Assembly: GCF_013041605.1 (NCBI RefSeq)
Contig: NZ_JABEQC010000006.1
Span: forward strand, 1 to 64,000
Source: Vibrio plantisponsor
GTDB taxonomy: Bacteria > Pseudomonadota > Gammaproteobacteria > Enterobacterales > Vibrionaceae
Reading direction: 5' to 3'
Length of the DNA: 64,000 nucleotides
Shown here in pieces: positions 16,316-25,375 of this stretch. Within the stretch, counting starts at the first letter, position 1. The number at the start of each line of letters is the position of its first letter. The notes under the pieces were generated by a model. The model saw only the letters and a program-made list of their open reading frames with translations, did not search any database and was not told the origin of the DNA. Made by a program: the position numbers and the translations under genes.

Positions 16316-17386
16316 TTACTCTAGCGTTGCGCGAGGTAGGAAACCGTTCGCTTGCCACAATGCGTATCCCTGACGGAATGTGCTTAGGTCAGTCCAAACT
16401 TTATCGAAGAAAGGATCGGCAGATTTTTTCTCTTCAACCACTTCTAGCCAAGTCTTCTTGAACAAATCCAACATCTCTTTGTTCCAGTAGCGAATTTCTA
16501 CGCCATTCTGCTTCGCTTTTTCCATTGCCGTGAACTGAATAGCTTCACCCTCTGCAATCGAATAAGTCATTGATGCCATACAAGTTGTTTCAATAGCGTC
16601 ATGTTGGTTTTGGCTCATTTCGTTCCACGTATCTTTATTGATCAACAGTTCAAAGATGGTGGATTGTTGGTGCCAACCTGGGAAGTAGTTGTATTTGGCG
16701 ACTTTGTGGAAGCCTAAACGCTCATCGATGGCTGGTTGAGAGAACTCAGAGGCGTCAATAGCACCTTTTTCAAGTGCGCCAAAGATTTCGCCCCCCGGAA
16801 TTTGCACGGTGCCAGCACCCAGTTTTTCCATTACTGACGCACCTAAACCGAAGAAACGCATGTTCAGACCTTTCAAATCTTCTGGCTTTTCAATTGGTTT
16901 TCTAAACCAGCCTGAAGATTCAGGAGAGATGATCGCACAAGGCAAAACTTTTACGTTGTAACCGCCTTGGTCATACATTTCTTGATACAGCTTCAGACCG
17001 TTACCGAAGTACATCCAAGCCATGTATTCACCAGCTTCAGGGCCGAAAGGAACCGCAGAAAACAGTGCAGATGCCGGCAGTGTACCTTGCCAGTAGCCAG
17101 CGGTTGAATAGCCAGAGTTTACTTTGCCGGTAGAAACCGCATCTAAAATTTCAGCAGGGTTAACCAGTTTACCCGGCTCATAAATTTTCATTTTGACTGT
17201 GCCACCAGACGTTTGACCGATGTGGTCTGCGTACCATTGAATTGGCGTACCCAATGCTGGTAAGTGGCTGCCAAAAGCAATCGGAGTTTTCAGGAGGATC
17301 TTTTTGTCTTCAGCATGTGCACTAAGTGAAAGTCCAACTGACGTTAAAGCAATAGCAGTTGCAATGGCAGCTTTTTTCAAATTCAT
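16316..17386 (-). CDS. dctP: TRAP transporter solute-binding protein (DctP)
   Basis: This periplasmic receptor delivers the substrate to DctQM. It has a signal peptide (residues 1-25, cleavage after AHA) and a mature DctP fold of about 330 residues. GEIFGALEKGAIDASEFSQPAIDERLGF is the characteristic hinge region, where a conserved Glu/Asp pair fits an organic acid or its metal salt. It resembles the TakP-like subgroup, which binds 2-oxoacids, but this is a loose assignment. It lies about 200 bp from the divergent sensor kinase gene. Confidence 0.88.
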   Translation of the reverse strand: MNLKKAAIATAIALTSVGLSLSAHAEDKKILLKTPIAFGSHLPALGTPIQWYADHIGQTSGGTVKMKIYEPGKLVNPAEILDAVSTGKVNSGYSTAGYWQGTLPASALFSAVPFGPEAGEYMAWMYFGNGLKLYQEMYDQGGYNVKVLPCAIISPESSGWFRKPIEKPEDLKGLNMRFFGLGASVMEKLGAGTVQIPGGEIFGALEKGAIDASEFSQPAIDERLGFHKVAKYNYFPGWHQQSTIFELLINKDTWNEMSQNQHDAIETTCMASMTYSIAEGEAIQFTAMEKAKQNGVEIRYWNKEMLDLFKKTWLEVVEEKKSADPFFDKVWTDLSTFRQGYALWQANGFLPRATLE

Positions 17387-17590
17387 AACATAGTCCTTGT
17401 TTGGTTTTTATGTGCGAATAAATGTGAACATTTCGTATTTAACGATGTTAATTTAATGTTACATTTGAGCTGAGTATAAGCAGGGGTAAACGGATGCTCT
17501 ATTGGTGAAATTGCGCAAATTGAGTGAGTAGTTTGGGCAGTTTTTGATACAGAGAATCCGTAAAACTACGTATAAGAATTGGAAGCAAAT

Positions 17591-18976
17591 ATGGGCTTTG
17601 TCAGGAACAGAAAGCTAACCGTTAACATCATTTTACTGTCGATTGTTCCCTTGATCATTGTGGTGGCGATTGTCGCTGCGATTCTTTTTAGCCAAGCAAA
17701 ACAATTAGTTGAAGATCAAGTTCAGCTCACTAGAAACAATATTCTGGCCGCCAAAAAACAAGAGTTGCAGCAGTACGTAGAAATGGCAGTAAAAAGTATC
17801 ATGCCTTACTACCATGATGAGTCGTTAAGTGATGAACACGCCAAGCAGATTGTTGCCGAAAAATTGAGCCAGTTAACATATGGCGTTGATGGTTACTTCT
17901 TTGTTTATAACTGGAAAGGTGATGCCATAGTACTGCCTTATCAGCCAGAACGTATTGGCGTTAACTGGTGGGAAGTTGAGGATGTAAAAGGCAAAAAGCT
18001 GCTGCAAGAGTTGATTCGCGTAGGCAGGGCGGGCGGCGGTTTTGTCGATTATTTATGGCACAAACCCTCAACAAAAGAGCCGCTTCCAAAGCTCAGTTAC
18101 GCAATTTCATTAGACAAATGGCAGTGGATGGTAGGAACCGGCGTCTATCTGGATGATATCGAGCGTCAAGTCTCTCATATGCAAAACGGCTACGACCAAA
18201 ATGTCGGTCGAACTAGCAGCGCACTGTTCTTTGTCATGTTGATATCCATCTCTGTTATTGCCGCTTTAGGGGCTTCCTTGAACTTAAACATACGCCGTTT
18301 GGCAAATGAGCAACTCAGTGTTTTGAACCAGCAGATCATCGATTCTCAAGAAAATGAACGTCAGCGAGTATCCCGTGAGTTGCATGACGGTGTTAATCAG
18401 CTTTTAGTCGCAGCGAAATATCGTTTGGACAACGTTGGGAAAGAGTTGCATCAAGAACAACAAGTGAGAGAGCTAGACGCCAGCAAGCGTGTAATGGAAC
18501 AAGCGATTGTTGAACTACGTAGGATCTCCCGAGATTTAAGACCACCTCAGTTGGATGACTTGGGATTGGTTGCAGGTATTGAAGCCTATATTAACGACAT
18601 GCGTCAACGTACCGAATTGGAGTTGGTGTTTGAACACGACATTGATGGTGTAGAGATGGTTCAAGAGGTTGAAACAACCTTATATCGCGTGATTCAGGAA
18701 GCAGTACATAACGTCGAAAAACATGCTCAGGCTCAGGGTGTTGACATCATTATGCAGCGAGAAGGGCAACTACTGATTTTAACGGTGAGCGATGACGGAA
18801 TCGGTATCGCACCGACCATAGCAAAACCGGGGAAACGTAATAAACCAAATTTGGAACATATGGGGTTACAGAATATGAAGGATCGTATTCACGCCATTGG
18901 CGGAACGTTCGCCGTATCAAGCATACCGGGCGAAGGTACGGAAATTCGCGTCAGCTTAAATATGGAGTTTGTATGA
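17591..18976 (+). CDS. Cache-domain sensor histidine kinase (NarX/DegS type)
   Basis: This is a membrane sensor kinase. It has TM1 at about residues 10-30, an extracytoplasmic single-Cache domain (about 35-200, with GDAIVLPYQPERIGVNWWEV and WQWMVGTGVYLDDI), TM2 around 210-230, a HisKA_3 dimerisation domain with the phospho-His in RVSRELHDGVNQ, and an HATPase at the C-terminus (NVEKHAQAQG, SDDGIG, GLQNMKDRI). The ATG at 17591 has a GGAAG site 5 bp upstream. The earlier TTG at 17579 is less likely. It overlaps the response regulator by 4 bp. Cache domains of this type often bind small organic acids. Confidence 0.92.
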   Translation: MGFVRNRKLTVNIILLSIVPLIIVVAIVAAILFSQAKQLVEDQVQLTRNNILAAKKQELQQYVEMAVKSIMPYYHDESLSDEHAKQIVAEKLSQLTYGVDGYFFVYNWKGDAIVLPYQPERIGVNWWEVEDVKGKKLLQELIRVGRAGGGFVDYLWHKPSTKEPLPKLSYAISLDKWQWMVGTGVYLDDIERQVSHMQNGYDQNVGRTSSALFFVMLISISVIAALGASLNLNIRRLANEQLSVLNQQIIDSQENERQRVSRELHDGVNQLLVAAKYRLDNVGKELHQEQQVRELDASKRVMEQAIVELRRISRDLRPPQLDDLGLVAGIEAYINDMRQRTELELVFEHDIDGVEMVQEVETTLYRVIQEAVHNVEKHAQAQGVDIIMQREGQLLILTVSDDGIGIAPTIAKPGKRNKPNLEHMGLQNMKDRIHAIGGTFAVSSIPGEGTEIRVSLNMEFV

Positions 18977-19602
18977 TTAAGTTGGTACTTGCTGATGATC
19001 ATCGCTTAATGCAGGACGGTTTGAAATCCCGTTTAGAGAGGGAAGACAATCTTGAGATTCTGTCTTGTGTCGGTACGGGTGCTGATGCACTCAAAGCGAC
19101 ACTTACACTCAAACCGGATGTGCTTTTGCTGGACATTAATATGCCCAACATGAACGGCATTGAGATGCTTGAAAAGCTTTCCCAATCTAAGTCAGAAACC
19201 GCAGTGATTATGCTGTCGATGCACGACAGTAAAGACTACGTGGTTCGCTCGGTAAAAGCGGGAGCAAAGGGCTATGTGTTGAAAGATGTAGGTTCTGAAG
19301 AGTTGGTGATGGCGATTAATCAGGTAGCTCAGGGGCGTTCTTATCTTTGTCCTCAAGCATCTGACCGTTTGCTTGAACAAATCAACGATAAACCAGAACC
19401 GAAAGATGATGAACTCTCCAAGCGCGAGTTTGATGTTCTCAAACTTATTGTCAATGGAGCAGGGAACAAAGAGATAGCTGATACGCTACACATCAGTGTG
19501 AGAACCGTTGAAACACATCGGTTGAGAATAAAGAAAAAGCTTGGTGCTACCTCTACCGCTGCGCTGGTTAAACTTGCGTTAGATAAAGGGTTGGTAAGCT
19601 GA
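18973..19602 (+). CDS. LuxR/NarL-type response regulator
   Basis: This is the partner of the Cache kinase. The receiver domain spans residues 1-120 with acidic pocket Asp8/Asp9, phospho-acceptor Asp54 in LLLDINMPNMNG and Lys near 104. The LuxR helix-turn-helix is at about 145-205 (LSKREFDVLKLIVNGAGNK and SVRTVETHRLRIKKKLG). ATGA overlaps at the 5' end and a 1-base overlap at the 3' end couple it to the kinase and the LysR gene. Likely targets are the divergent TRAP genes and the downstream CoA-transferase operon. Confidence 0.93.
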   Translation: MIKLVLADDHRLMQDGLKSRLEREDNLEILSCVGTGADALKATLTLKPDVLLLDINMPNMNGIEMLEKLSQSKSETAVIMLSMHDSKDYVVRSVKAGAKGYVLKDVGSEELVMAINQVAQGRSYLCPQASDRLLEQINDKPEPKDDELSKREFDVLKLIVNGAGNKEIADTLHISVRTVETHRLRIKKKLGATSTAALVKLALDKGLVS

Positions 19603-20546
19603 TGACAGGGAAATTGCTCTCCAGCCGCCAGCCAATCTTGGATAAGATTGTCTTTTTCTGTGCGGTACTGAGAACGGGCTCATTTCGCGAAGCGGCTCTT
19701 CAACAAGGGCTATCTCCTGCAGCGGGAAGCCGCTGGGTGAAAGAGCTCGAAGAGGCAATGTCCGTTGAACTTATCAAAAGAAGCACACGACAATTGGTGG
19801 CGACTCAGGCAGGGCAGCTTCTTTACGAACGCTTCTCTCCGCTGCTGCCGGACATCAATAATCTGTGTGAAGAGGTTCAGAACCTTGCGGCGGAGCAGCA
19901 AGGCGAAATCAAGATATCTTCAACGCCTTTGTTTGCGCGCCAGTACCTGACGAAAATCGTGGCCGAATACATGGAAATGCATCCTCAAGTGCATTTCCGC
20001 ATCTTTATTGAGGCGGGAGATTTTGATCCTCTCACTATCGATTTTGCATTCAGAGCCACAGCCAATTATGACGGCGACATCTCTCCAGATTCTTTGATTG
20101 TGCGAAAGCGCGTTCTTACGGAACCACTTTATCTCTGCGCTTCAAAACACTATTTGCAGGAACATGGTGTGCCTGAAACCCCTGAGTTTTTAACACAGCA
20201 TCGTTGCCTGTACGCGAGAACTCTATTGGGAGGAAATCGCTGGAGCTTTGAACTGAATGGCAAGCAAGAATTCGTGACCATTCAGGACACACTAGAATGT
20301 GATAACAGTGAAATGCTACTCGATTTCGCGATGGAACACGCGGGAATTGCTTATCTACCTCATTCACTGGTGCACAAGTGTATTGAAAGTGGCGATTTGA
20401 TTCAGATCTTGCCCGATTATCGTTGTGCCAGCTTTGATATTGACCTTTTATATCGTCCTCGTTCGCCGATGCCCGAACGTTGTGCTCGCTTCAAACAGTA
20501 CTTGTTAGATCGAGTGAGTACTATGCGCAGCGAAGGGATTATTTAG
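19602..20546 (+). CDS. LysR-family transcriptional regulator
   Basis: The N-terminal winged helix (residues 15-75, with SFREAALQQGLSPAAGSRWVKELEEAM) is followed by a LysR substrate domain. The start codon overlaps the stop codon of the response regulator (TGATG), so the three regulatory genes form one unit. It is 314 residues long. The ligand is unknown. Its gene is followed 106 bp later by the CoA-transferase operon, a likely target. Confidence 0.9.
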   Translation: MTGKLLSSRQPILDKIVFFCAVLRTGSFREAALQQGLSPAAGSRWVKELEEAMSVELIKRSTRQLVATQAGQLLYERFSPLLPDINNLCEEVQNLAAEQQGEIKISSTPLFARQYLTKIVAEYMEMHPQVHFRIFIEAGDFDPLTIDFAFRATANYDGDISPDSLIVRKRVLTEPLYLCASKHYLQEHGVPETPEFLTQHRCLYARTLLGGNRWSFELNGKQEFVTIQDTLECDNSEMLLDFAMEHAGIAYLPHSLVHKCIESGDLIQILPDYRCASFDIDLLYRPRSPMPERCARFKQYLLDRVSTMRSEGII

Positions 20547-20652
20547 CGCGGATGATTGTTGCAAATTCGAAATTCACAATCTCTATATGTGCAATTATCA
20601 AACAGACTCTCTGCGTCTAACCTGAAATTCATCAAATCAAGGAAGGTGAATT

Positions 20653-22236
20653 GTGGTTAAACAACTTACAGCAGAGCAAGCAGCGCAATGGATTGAAAAC
20701 GGGCAGTCAGTCATGCTCGGAGGCTTTATTGGTAGTGTAGTACCTGAAGCCATCGAACGTGCCATTGGCGAACGGTTTCAACAGTCAGGTTTGCCGAAAG
20801 ATCTCACTCTGGTTTTCGCTGCTGGTCAGGGCGATGGTAAATCACGAGCTATTAACCATCTGGCACAACAAGGTCTGGTGAAAAGAGCCATTGGTGGACA
20901 CTGGGGACTTGTACCTAAACTGCAACAGCTGGTGGTTGATAATCTGATCGAAGGGTACAACCTGCCTCAAGGCGTAATTTCTCATTTGTTGCGTGATAGC
21001 GCGGCAGGCAAGCCGGGTTTGTTTACCAAAGTTGGATTAGGCACTTTCGTCGACCCGCGTATTGAAGGTGGAAAGCTCAATTCCATTACGTCACAAGACT
21101 GGGTTCGAGTGACGGAAATTGATGGTGAAGAGTATCTGTTTTACAAAAAGCTTCCAATTGATGTGGCGATTTTACGCGGCACAACCGCCGATGAAAACGG
21201 CAATATCACTATGGAAGATGAGTGTCTGATTGTTGAGAGCCTCGCCGCGGCGCAGGCTGCGACCAACAACAATGGCAAAGTGATCGTTCAGGTTAAGCAA
21301 ATCGTACCCGCAGGTACGCTAGACCCACATCTGGTCAAAATTCCGGGCATATTCGTTGATGCGGTTGTGGTGTGTGAAGATTTAAGCGAGCACATGCAGA
21401 CGTTCGCGACCCATATGAATCCTGAGTTTATCGGACGTGGCAACAAACCATCTCACAACAACATTGACGCCTCGAATGTTGAACCGACGGTTGAAGCTGT
21501 CATCGATGCGAAAACCATTATTGCCCGACGTGCAGCGTTGGAACTCAAAGCGAACTCAGTACTTAATCTTGGCATTGGTGCGCCTGAATATATTGCGAAA
21601 GTCGCTCAGCAAGCGGGCATTCTGGATAAATTCACTCTGACGGTGGAACCGGGCGCCGTGGGTGGTTCTCCAGCCAGTGGATTAGATTTTGGTGCTTCCG
21701 CATTTCCTGACGCCATTATCGGACAAGATCAAATGTTCGACTTCTATGATGGTGGTGGTGTCGATCAAGCGTTTTTGGGGCTTGCTCAATGTGATGCCAA
21801 AGGTGATATCAATGTCTCCCGATTCGGTACCAAAATCGCCGGATGTGGCGGATTTATCAATATTACGCAAAACGCCAAAGAGGTGTATTTCTGTGGCACT
21901 TTCACCGCCAAAGGTTTGGATGTTCAGGTCGAAGGTGGGCAACTGCAAATCACTACTGAAGGTAGCCAAAGTAAGTTCATCTCTAAAGTAGAGCAAATCA
22001 CCTTCAGTGCTCATCAGGCATTAAAAGCGAATAAGCCAGTGCTTTACATCACTGAAAGGGCGGTATTTCGAATGGTAGCGCAAGGTATAGAGCTGATAGA
22101 AGTTGCTCCGGGTATTGATGTTGACCGCGACATACTCCATCACATGGCGTTTAAGCCTTTGATTAGCCCTGAGTTAACAACAATGGATAGCGCCATTTTC
22201 CAACCCCAATTTTCTATAAATCTGCACTCTGACTAG
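20653..22236 (+). CDS. Fused acyl-CoA:carboxylate CoA-transferase
   Basis: This is a class I CoA-transferase with alpha and beta halves fused in one 527-residue chain, like YdiF or propionate/acetoacetate CoA-transferases. It moves CoA from an acyl-CoA to a short-chain acid. The catalytic glutamate is in TVEPGAVGG (about residue 335), preceded by LGIGAPEYIAKV and followed by PASGLDFGASAFPDAI. The start is GTG at 20653 behind AAGGAAGG. It heads an operon with an SDR and a thiolase, which together would activate and cleave a C4 keto- or hydroxy-acid to acetyl-CoA. Confidence 0.9.
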   Translation: MVKQLTAEQAAQWIENGQSVMLGGFIGSVVPEAIERAIGERFQQSGLPKDLTLVFAAGQGDGKSRAINHLAQQGLVKRAIGGHWGLVPKLQQLVVDNLIEGYNLPQGVISHLLRDSAAGKPGLFTKVGLGTFVDPRIEGGKLNSITSQDWVRVTEIDGEEYLFYKKLPIDVAILRGTTADENGNITMEDECLIVESLAAAQAATNNNGKVIVQVKQIVPAGTLDPHLVKIPGIFVDAVVVCEDLSEHMQTFATHMNPEFIGRGNKPSHNNIDASNVEPTVEAVIDAKTIIARRAALELKANSVLNLGIGAPEYIAKVAQQAGILDKFTLTVEPGAVGGSPASGLDFGASAFPDAIIGQDQMFDFYDGGGVDQAFLGLAQCDAKGDINVSRFGTKIAGCGGFINITQNAKEVYFCGTFTAKGLDVQVEGGQLQITTEGSQSKFISKVEQITFSAHQALKANKPVLYITERAVFRMVAQGIELIEVAPGIDVDRDILHHMAFKPLISPELTTMDSAIFQPQFSINLHSD

Positions 22237-22299
22237 ATATCAGAAGTGGATTAAAACCCTACAGTTAAATAAAAAAGATAAAACAAAAGGTCAGCAAAT

Positions 22300-23034
22300 A
22301 TGTTTCAAAACAAGATATGTATTGTCACAGGTGCCGCACAAGGAATCGGTAAAGCAGTGGTTGAGCGTTTTTATTCTCAAGGCGCTGAAATGGTCTATGC
22401 ATTGGACATGAATGATAAGGCGCTGATGGAAGCTTATTCCCATATTGAGCGAGTCGTACCTGTCACTATCAATATCTGCGACAGAGCTGCGATTGCAGAG
22501 CTTGTCGCCAGTATTCAAGCGCAATTCGGACGAGTGGATGTACTTGTTAACAACGCCGGTGTCACGCGTGATGCTCTGATCGATAAGATGACGGAAGCAG
22601 ACTGGGATTTAGTCATTGATGTCAATTTGAAGGGTGTGTTTAACGTTACCCAAGCGGTTGCCCCTTTAATGATGGAAAACAACTATGGCTCTATCGTCAC
22701 TATGTCTTCTGTTGTTGGTACTGATGGCAATATTGGTCAAAGCAATTACGCAGCAACTAAAGGTGGAGTGATTGCAATGAGCAAAAGCTGGGCTAAAGAG
22801 TTTGCACGTAAAGGTGCGCAAGTGAGATCAAATTGCGTTGCTCCGGGCTTTATCGAAACACCAATGACGGCGGATCTTCCTGAAAAAGTTCTCAACATGA
22901 TGAAAGAGAAAACACCGTTAGGGCGCATGGGAACCACCGAGGATATCGCCAATGGCGTAGAGTTCTTGGCAAGTGATAAGTCGAGTTTTATTACCGGACA
23001 AGTACTAAAAATTGACGGTGGATTGGTGCTCTAA
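22300..23034 (+). CDS. FabG/PhaB-like short-chain dehydrogenase
   Basis: This is an NAD(P)-dependent SDR of 244 residues with TGAAQGIG cofactor motif, NNAGVTRDALIDKM and the catalytic Ser and Tyr-x3-Lys (SSVVGTDGNIGQSNYAATK). It is similar to 3-oxoacyl-ACP reductase FabG and acetoacetyl-CoA reductase PhaB. In this operon the natural role is interconversion of 3-hydroxyacyl-CoA and 3-oxoacyl-CoA, feeding the thiolase 16 bp downstream. No acp or other fab genes are nearby, so a fatty-acid biosynthetic role is unlikely. Confidence 0.88.
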   Translation: MFQNKICIVTGAAQGIGKAVVERFYSQGAEMVYALDMNDKALMEAYSHIERVVPVTINICDRAAIAELVASIQAQFGRVDVLVNNAGVTRDALIDKMTEADWDLVIDVNLKGVFNVTQAVAPLMMENNYGSIVTMSSVVGTDGNIGQSNYAATKGGVIAMSKSWAKEFARKGAQVRSNCVAPGFIETPMTADLPEKVLNMMKEKTPLGRMGTTEDIANGVEFLASDKSSFITGQVLKIDGGLVL

Positions 23035-23050
23035 TTGGGGAAATAAAATT

Positions 23051-24262
23051 ATGGCTAATAAAGTTTATATCGTTGCAGCGAAACGCACCGCAATCGGCAC
23101 TTTTATGGGTAGTTTGTCGCCACTATCAGCGGTAGAACTCGGCAGTGCCACAATTAAAGCAGCATTGGAACAATCGGGTATACAACCTGAAATTGTGGAT
23201 GAAGTAATTGCGGCAAATGTGCTTAGTGCTGGGCAAGGACAGGGGGTAGGGCGACAAGCAGCAATGCACGCAGGTATCCCTGCCGAAACACCTGCATACA
23301 CACTCAACATGATTTGTGGCAGCGGTATGAAGTCCATTTTGAATGCGGTGAACGCTATTCGATCTGGCGACGCAGAGATTGTCGTCGCTACAGGAATGGA
23401 GAGCATGAGTAATGCGCCGTTTGTCATGAATGGCAACCTCCGTTCAGGTAATAAAATGGGCGACTTCTCTGTCACCGATACCATTTTAAAAGATGGATTA
23501 ACGGATGCGTTCAGCGGCATTCATATGGGCATTACAGCCGAAAACATTGCTAAGCAGTTTTCTATTAGTCGCGAAGATCAGGATAAGTTTGCTTTAGCCA
23601 GCCAACATAAAGCGGAAGCTGCAATTAAAGCAGGGCGCTTTAACCAAGAGATAGTCCCGCTAGAAATCAATACTCGTAAAGGTTCTGTCATGGTAGAAAC
23701 TGACGAACATCCTCGCTTTGGCGCGACGCTTGAAGCGCTTTCTCAGCTTCGTCCCGCATTTGAAAAAGAAGGAACAGTGACCGCAGGTAATGCTTCAGGT
23801 ATCAATGACGGTGCGTTTGCACTTGTGATTGCTAGTGAGATCGCAGTCAAGCAGCATGGCTTGAAACCGTTAGTGGAAGTGGTATCGACAGGACAGGGTG
23901 GTGTCGCTCCAGAAGTCATGGGTTTAGGTCCAGTTCCAGCGATTAAACAGGCGTTAACTCGCGCCAAATTGAACCTTTCTGATATTGATAAGGTGGAACT
24001 CAACGAAGCTTTCGCAGCGCAAGCAATTGGTGTGATGAAGAGCCTTTCAGAGCAGCACCATCTGGACCAATCTTGGTTTGATGAACACGTAAATGTGAAC
24101 GGCGGTGCTATTGCACTGGGTCACCCTATTGGCGCATCCGGTGGGCGTATCGTCACAAGCTTGATCTATGAAATGCTACGTTCCCAATCTCAGTTTGGGC
24201 TTGCATCCTTATGTATTGGTGGCGGTATGGGAACCGCGCTGGTGTTGTCTCGTTATCATTAA
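23051..24262 (+). CDS. Acetyl-CoA acetyltransferase (thiolase)
   Basis: This thiolase cleaves acetoacetyl-CoA to two acetyl-CoA, or the reverse. It starts at ATG 23051 behind GGGGAAAT. The longer frame from 23012 lies within the SDR gene. The catalytic Cys is in NMICGSGMKS (about residue 88), the His in GHPIGASGGR and the second Cys in CIGGGMG. Length of 403 is normal. It is the last gene of the CoA-transferase operon and is followed by a strong hairpin. Confidence 0.93.
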   Translation: MANKVYIVAAKRTAIGTFMGSLSPLSAVELGSATIKAALEQSGIQPEIVDEVIAANVLSAGQGQGVGRQAAMHAGIPAETPAYTLNMICGSGMKSILNAVNAIRSGDAEIVVATGMESMSNAPFVMNGNLRSGNKMGDFSVTDTILKDGLTDAFSGIHMGITAENIAKQFSISREDQDKFALASQHKAEAAIKAGRFNQEIVPLEINTRKGSVMVETDEHPRFGATLEALSQLRPAFEKEGTVTAGNASGINDGAFALVIASEIAVKQHGLKPLVEVVSTGQGGVAPEVMGLGPVPAIKQALTRAKLNLSDIDKVELNEAFAAQAIGVMKSLSEQHHLDQSWFDEHVNVNGGAIALGHPIGASGGRIVTSLIYEMLRSQSQFGLASLCIGGGMGTALVLSRYH

Positions 24263-24275
24263 GCATTAGTTGCCT

Positions 24276-24312
24276 ACACATAAAGCTCCGGTTAGGAGCT
24301 TTATGTGTTTAT
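24276..24312 (+). terminator. Terminator after the thiolase gene
   Basis: A perfect 14-bp stem ACACATAAAGCTCC with its complement and a 5-nt loop GGTTA is followed by a short T tract (TTTAT). Confidence 0.8.
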
Positions 24313-24350
24313 ATGAATCAGTATTTTTCTTATCCAATCTACGTGCTCAC

Positions 24351-24430
24351 TCAGGGCTTAAATTTTTGTACTTGGTTGTTCCGCTCTTGTTGTTCCGTTC
24401 AATGTACACACTGCTGAGATCGTTGAAATG
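24351..24430 (-). pseudogene. Decayed 3' end of a methyl-accepting chemotaxis protein gene
   Basis: Read on the minus strand, this stretch gives HFNDLSSVYIERNN and, in the next frame, NNQVQKFKP followed by a stop. The intact chemoreceptor at 28062 ends [21 protein letters not shown]. The two DNA stretches are clearly homologous for about 70 bases. A near-duplicate of CGGAACAACAAGAG disrupts the reading frame in the middle. No further MCP sequence is seen upstream, where the alpha/beta hydrolase gene ends 13 bp away. It is therefore a remnant of a second, lost chemoreceptor gene or of a recombination. Confidence 0.72.
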
Positions 24431-24442
24431 ATGAGTTTGGTA

Positions 24443-25375
24443 TTAATCGCATGTAGCCCTAATGTCTTCGGAAATACGACGTAAGCAACGTTTGGCACTC
24501 TCACTTACGCCCGACAACTGATGAAAACCATGAATCACACCTAAGTATCTTTCACAATATGCCTCAACTCCGGAATCCAACAACTGCTTATACAGTTGTT
24601 CACCTTCATCCCGCAATGGATCGAATTCTGCGGTGATGATATACGTTGGCGGTAATCCATTTAACTCGGCGCACGCTAAAGGATTGAGATCTGGATTGGT
24701 GTAGATTGAACCTTCATCCATTTCACCCGTGTACATAGAGAAACCAGAAAGCAGCATATTTGCTGTGATGATGTAGTCAGTACCGTTTTGAATATAGCTC
24801 TGTGACTTGCCGAAGGGATCAAGCATCGGGTAAAGCAAAATTTGTTTCTTCGGTAGCCATTTTTGATTTTGCTTTAAGCGTAAAGTCGTGGTTAATGCTA
24901 ATTGTCCTCCGGCACTATCACCAACAAAGACGATGTTACTGGTATTGCCACCGTACTGAGTTGCTAACTCTTTTATCGCCACTACTGCATTGTAAACATC
25001 ATCGTGTGCAGCTGGATAAACGTTTTCAGGCGCTAAACGATATTGAATACAAATTACGATACTGTTTGACAACTTGGCTATCTGTCTGAGTTGTTGTTCG
25101 TGTGTTTTGAATCCTCCACTGATAAAACAACCTCCATGAAAATAGATGGTAATAGGCAATCCTTCATCGTTGCTCGGTTTGTAAACTTTCAAAGTGATAC
25201 CATTGAGTTGATCGACGAACTCGTCAAACATCTCAGGGCTGCTACCCGATAGAATCGTACTGGAAAGGTAGCCAGCTCTGCGATTTTCAATGTCATATAC
25301 AGAGGGGTAAGCTCTTCCGTCTGCTATAAACGTTTCAACAAGCTCTCTTATTCCTACTTCTAATTGATTTGTCAT
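24443..25375 (-). CDS. Alpha/beta hydrolase, hormone-sensitive-lipase family esterase
   Basis: This is a cytoplasmic carboxylesterase of the HSL family. The oxyanion motif HGGCFISGGF is at about residues 79-88, the nucleophile Ser in GDSAGGQ (about 154), the Asp in EFDPLRDE (about 250) and the His in VIHGFHQ (about 284). It is 310 residues long with no signal peptide. The ester substrate is unknown. It lies between the thiolase operon and an AT-rich spacer. The flanking chemoreceptor remnant suggests that it replaced an older gene here. Confidence 0.88.
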   Translation of the reverse strand: MTNQLEVGIRELVETFIADGRAYPSVYDIENRRAGYLSSTILSGSSPEMFDEFVDQLNGITLKVYKPSNDEGLPITIYFHGGCFISGGFKTHEQQLRQIAKLSNSIVICIQYRLAPENVYPAAHDDVYNAVVAIKELATQYGGNTSNIVFVGDSAGGQLALTTTLRLKQNQKWLPKKQILLYPMLDPFGKSQSYIQNGTDYIITANMLLSGFSMYTGEMDEGSIYTNPDLNPLACAELNGLPPTYIITAEFDPLRDEGEQLYKQLLDSGVEAYCERYLGVIHGFHQLSGVSESAKRCLRRISEDIRATCD

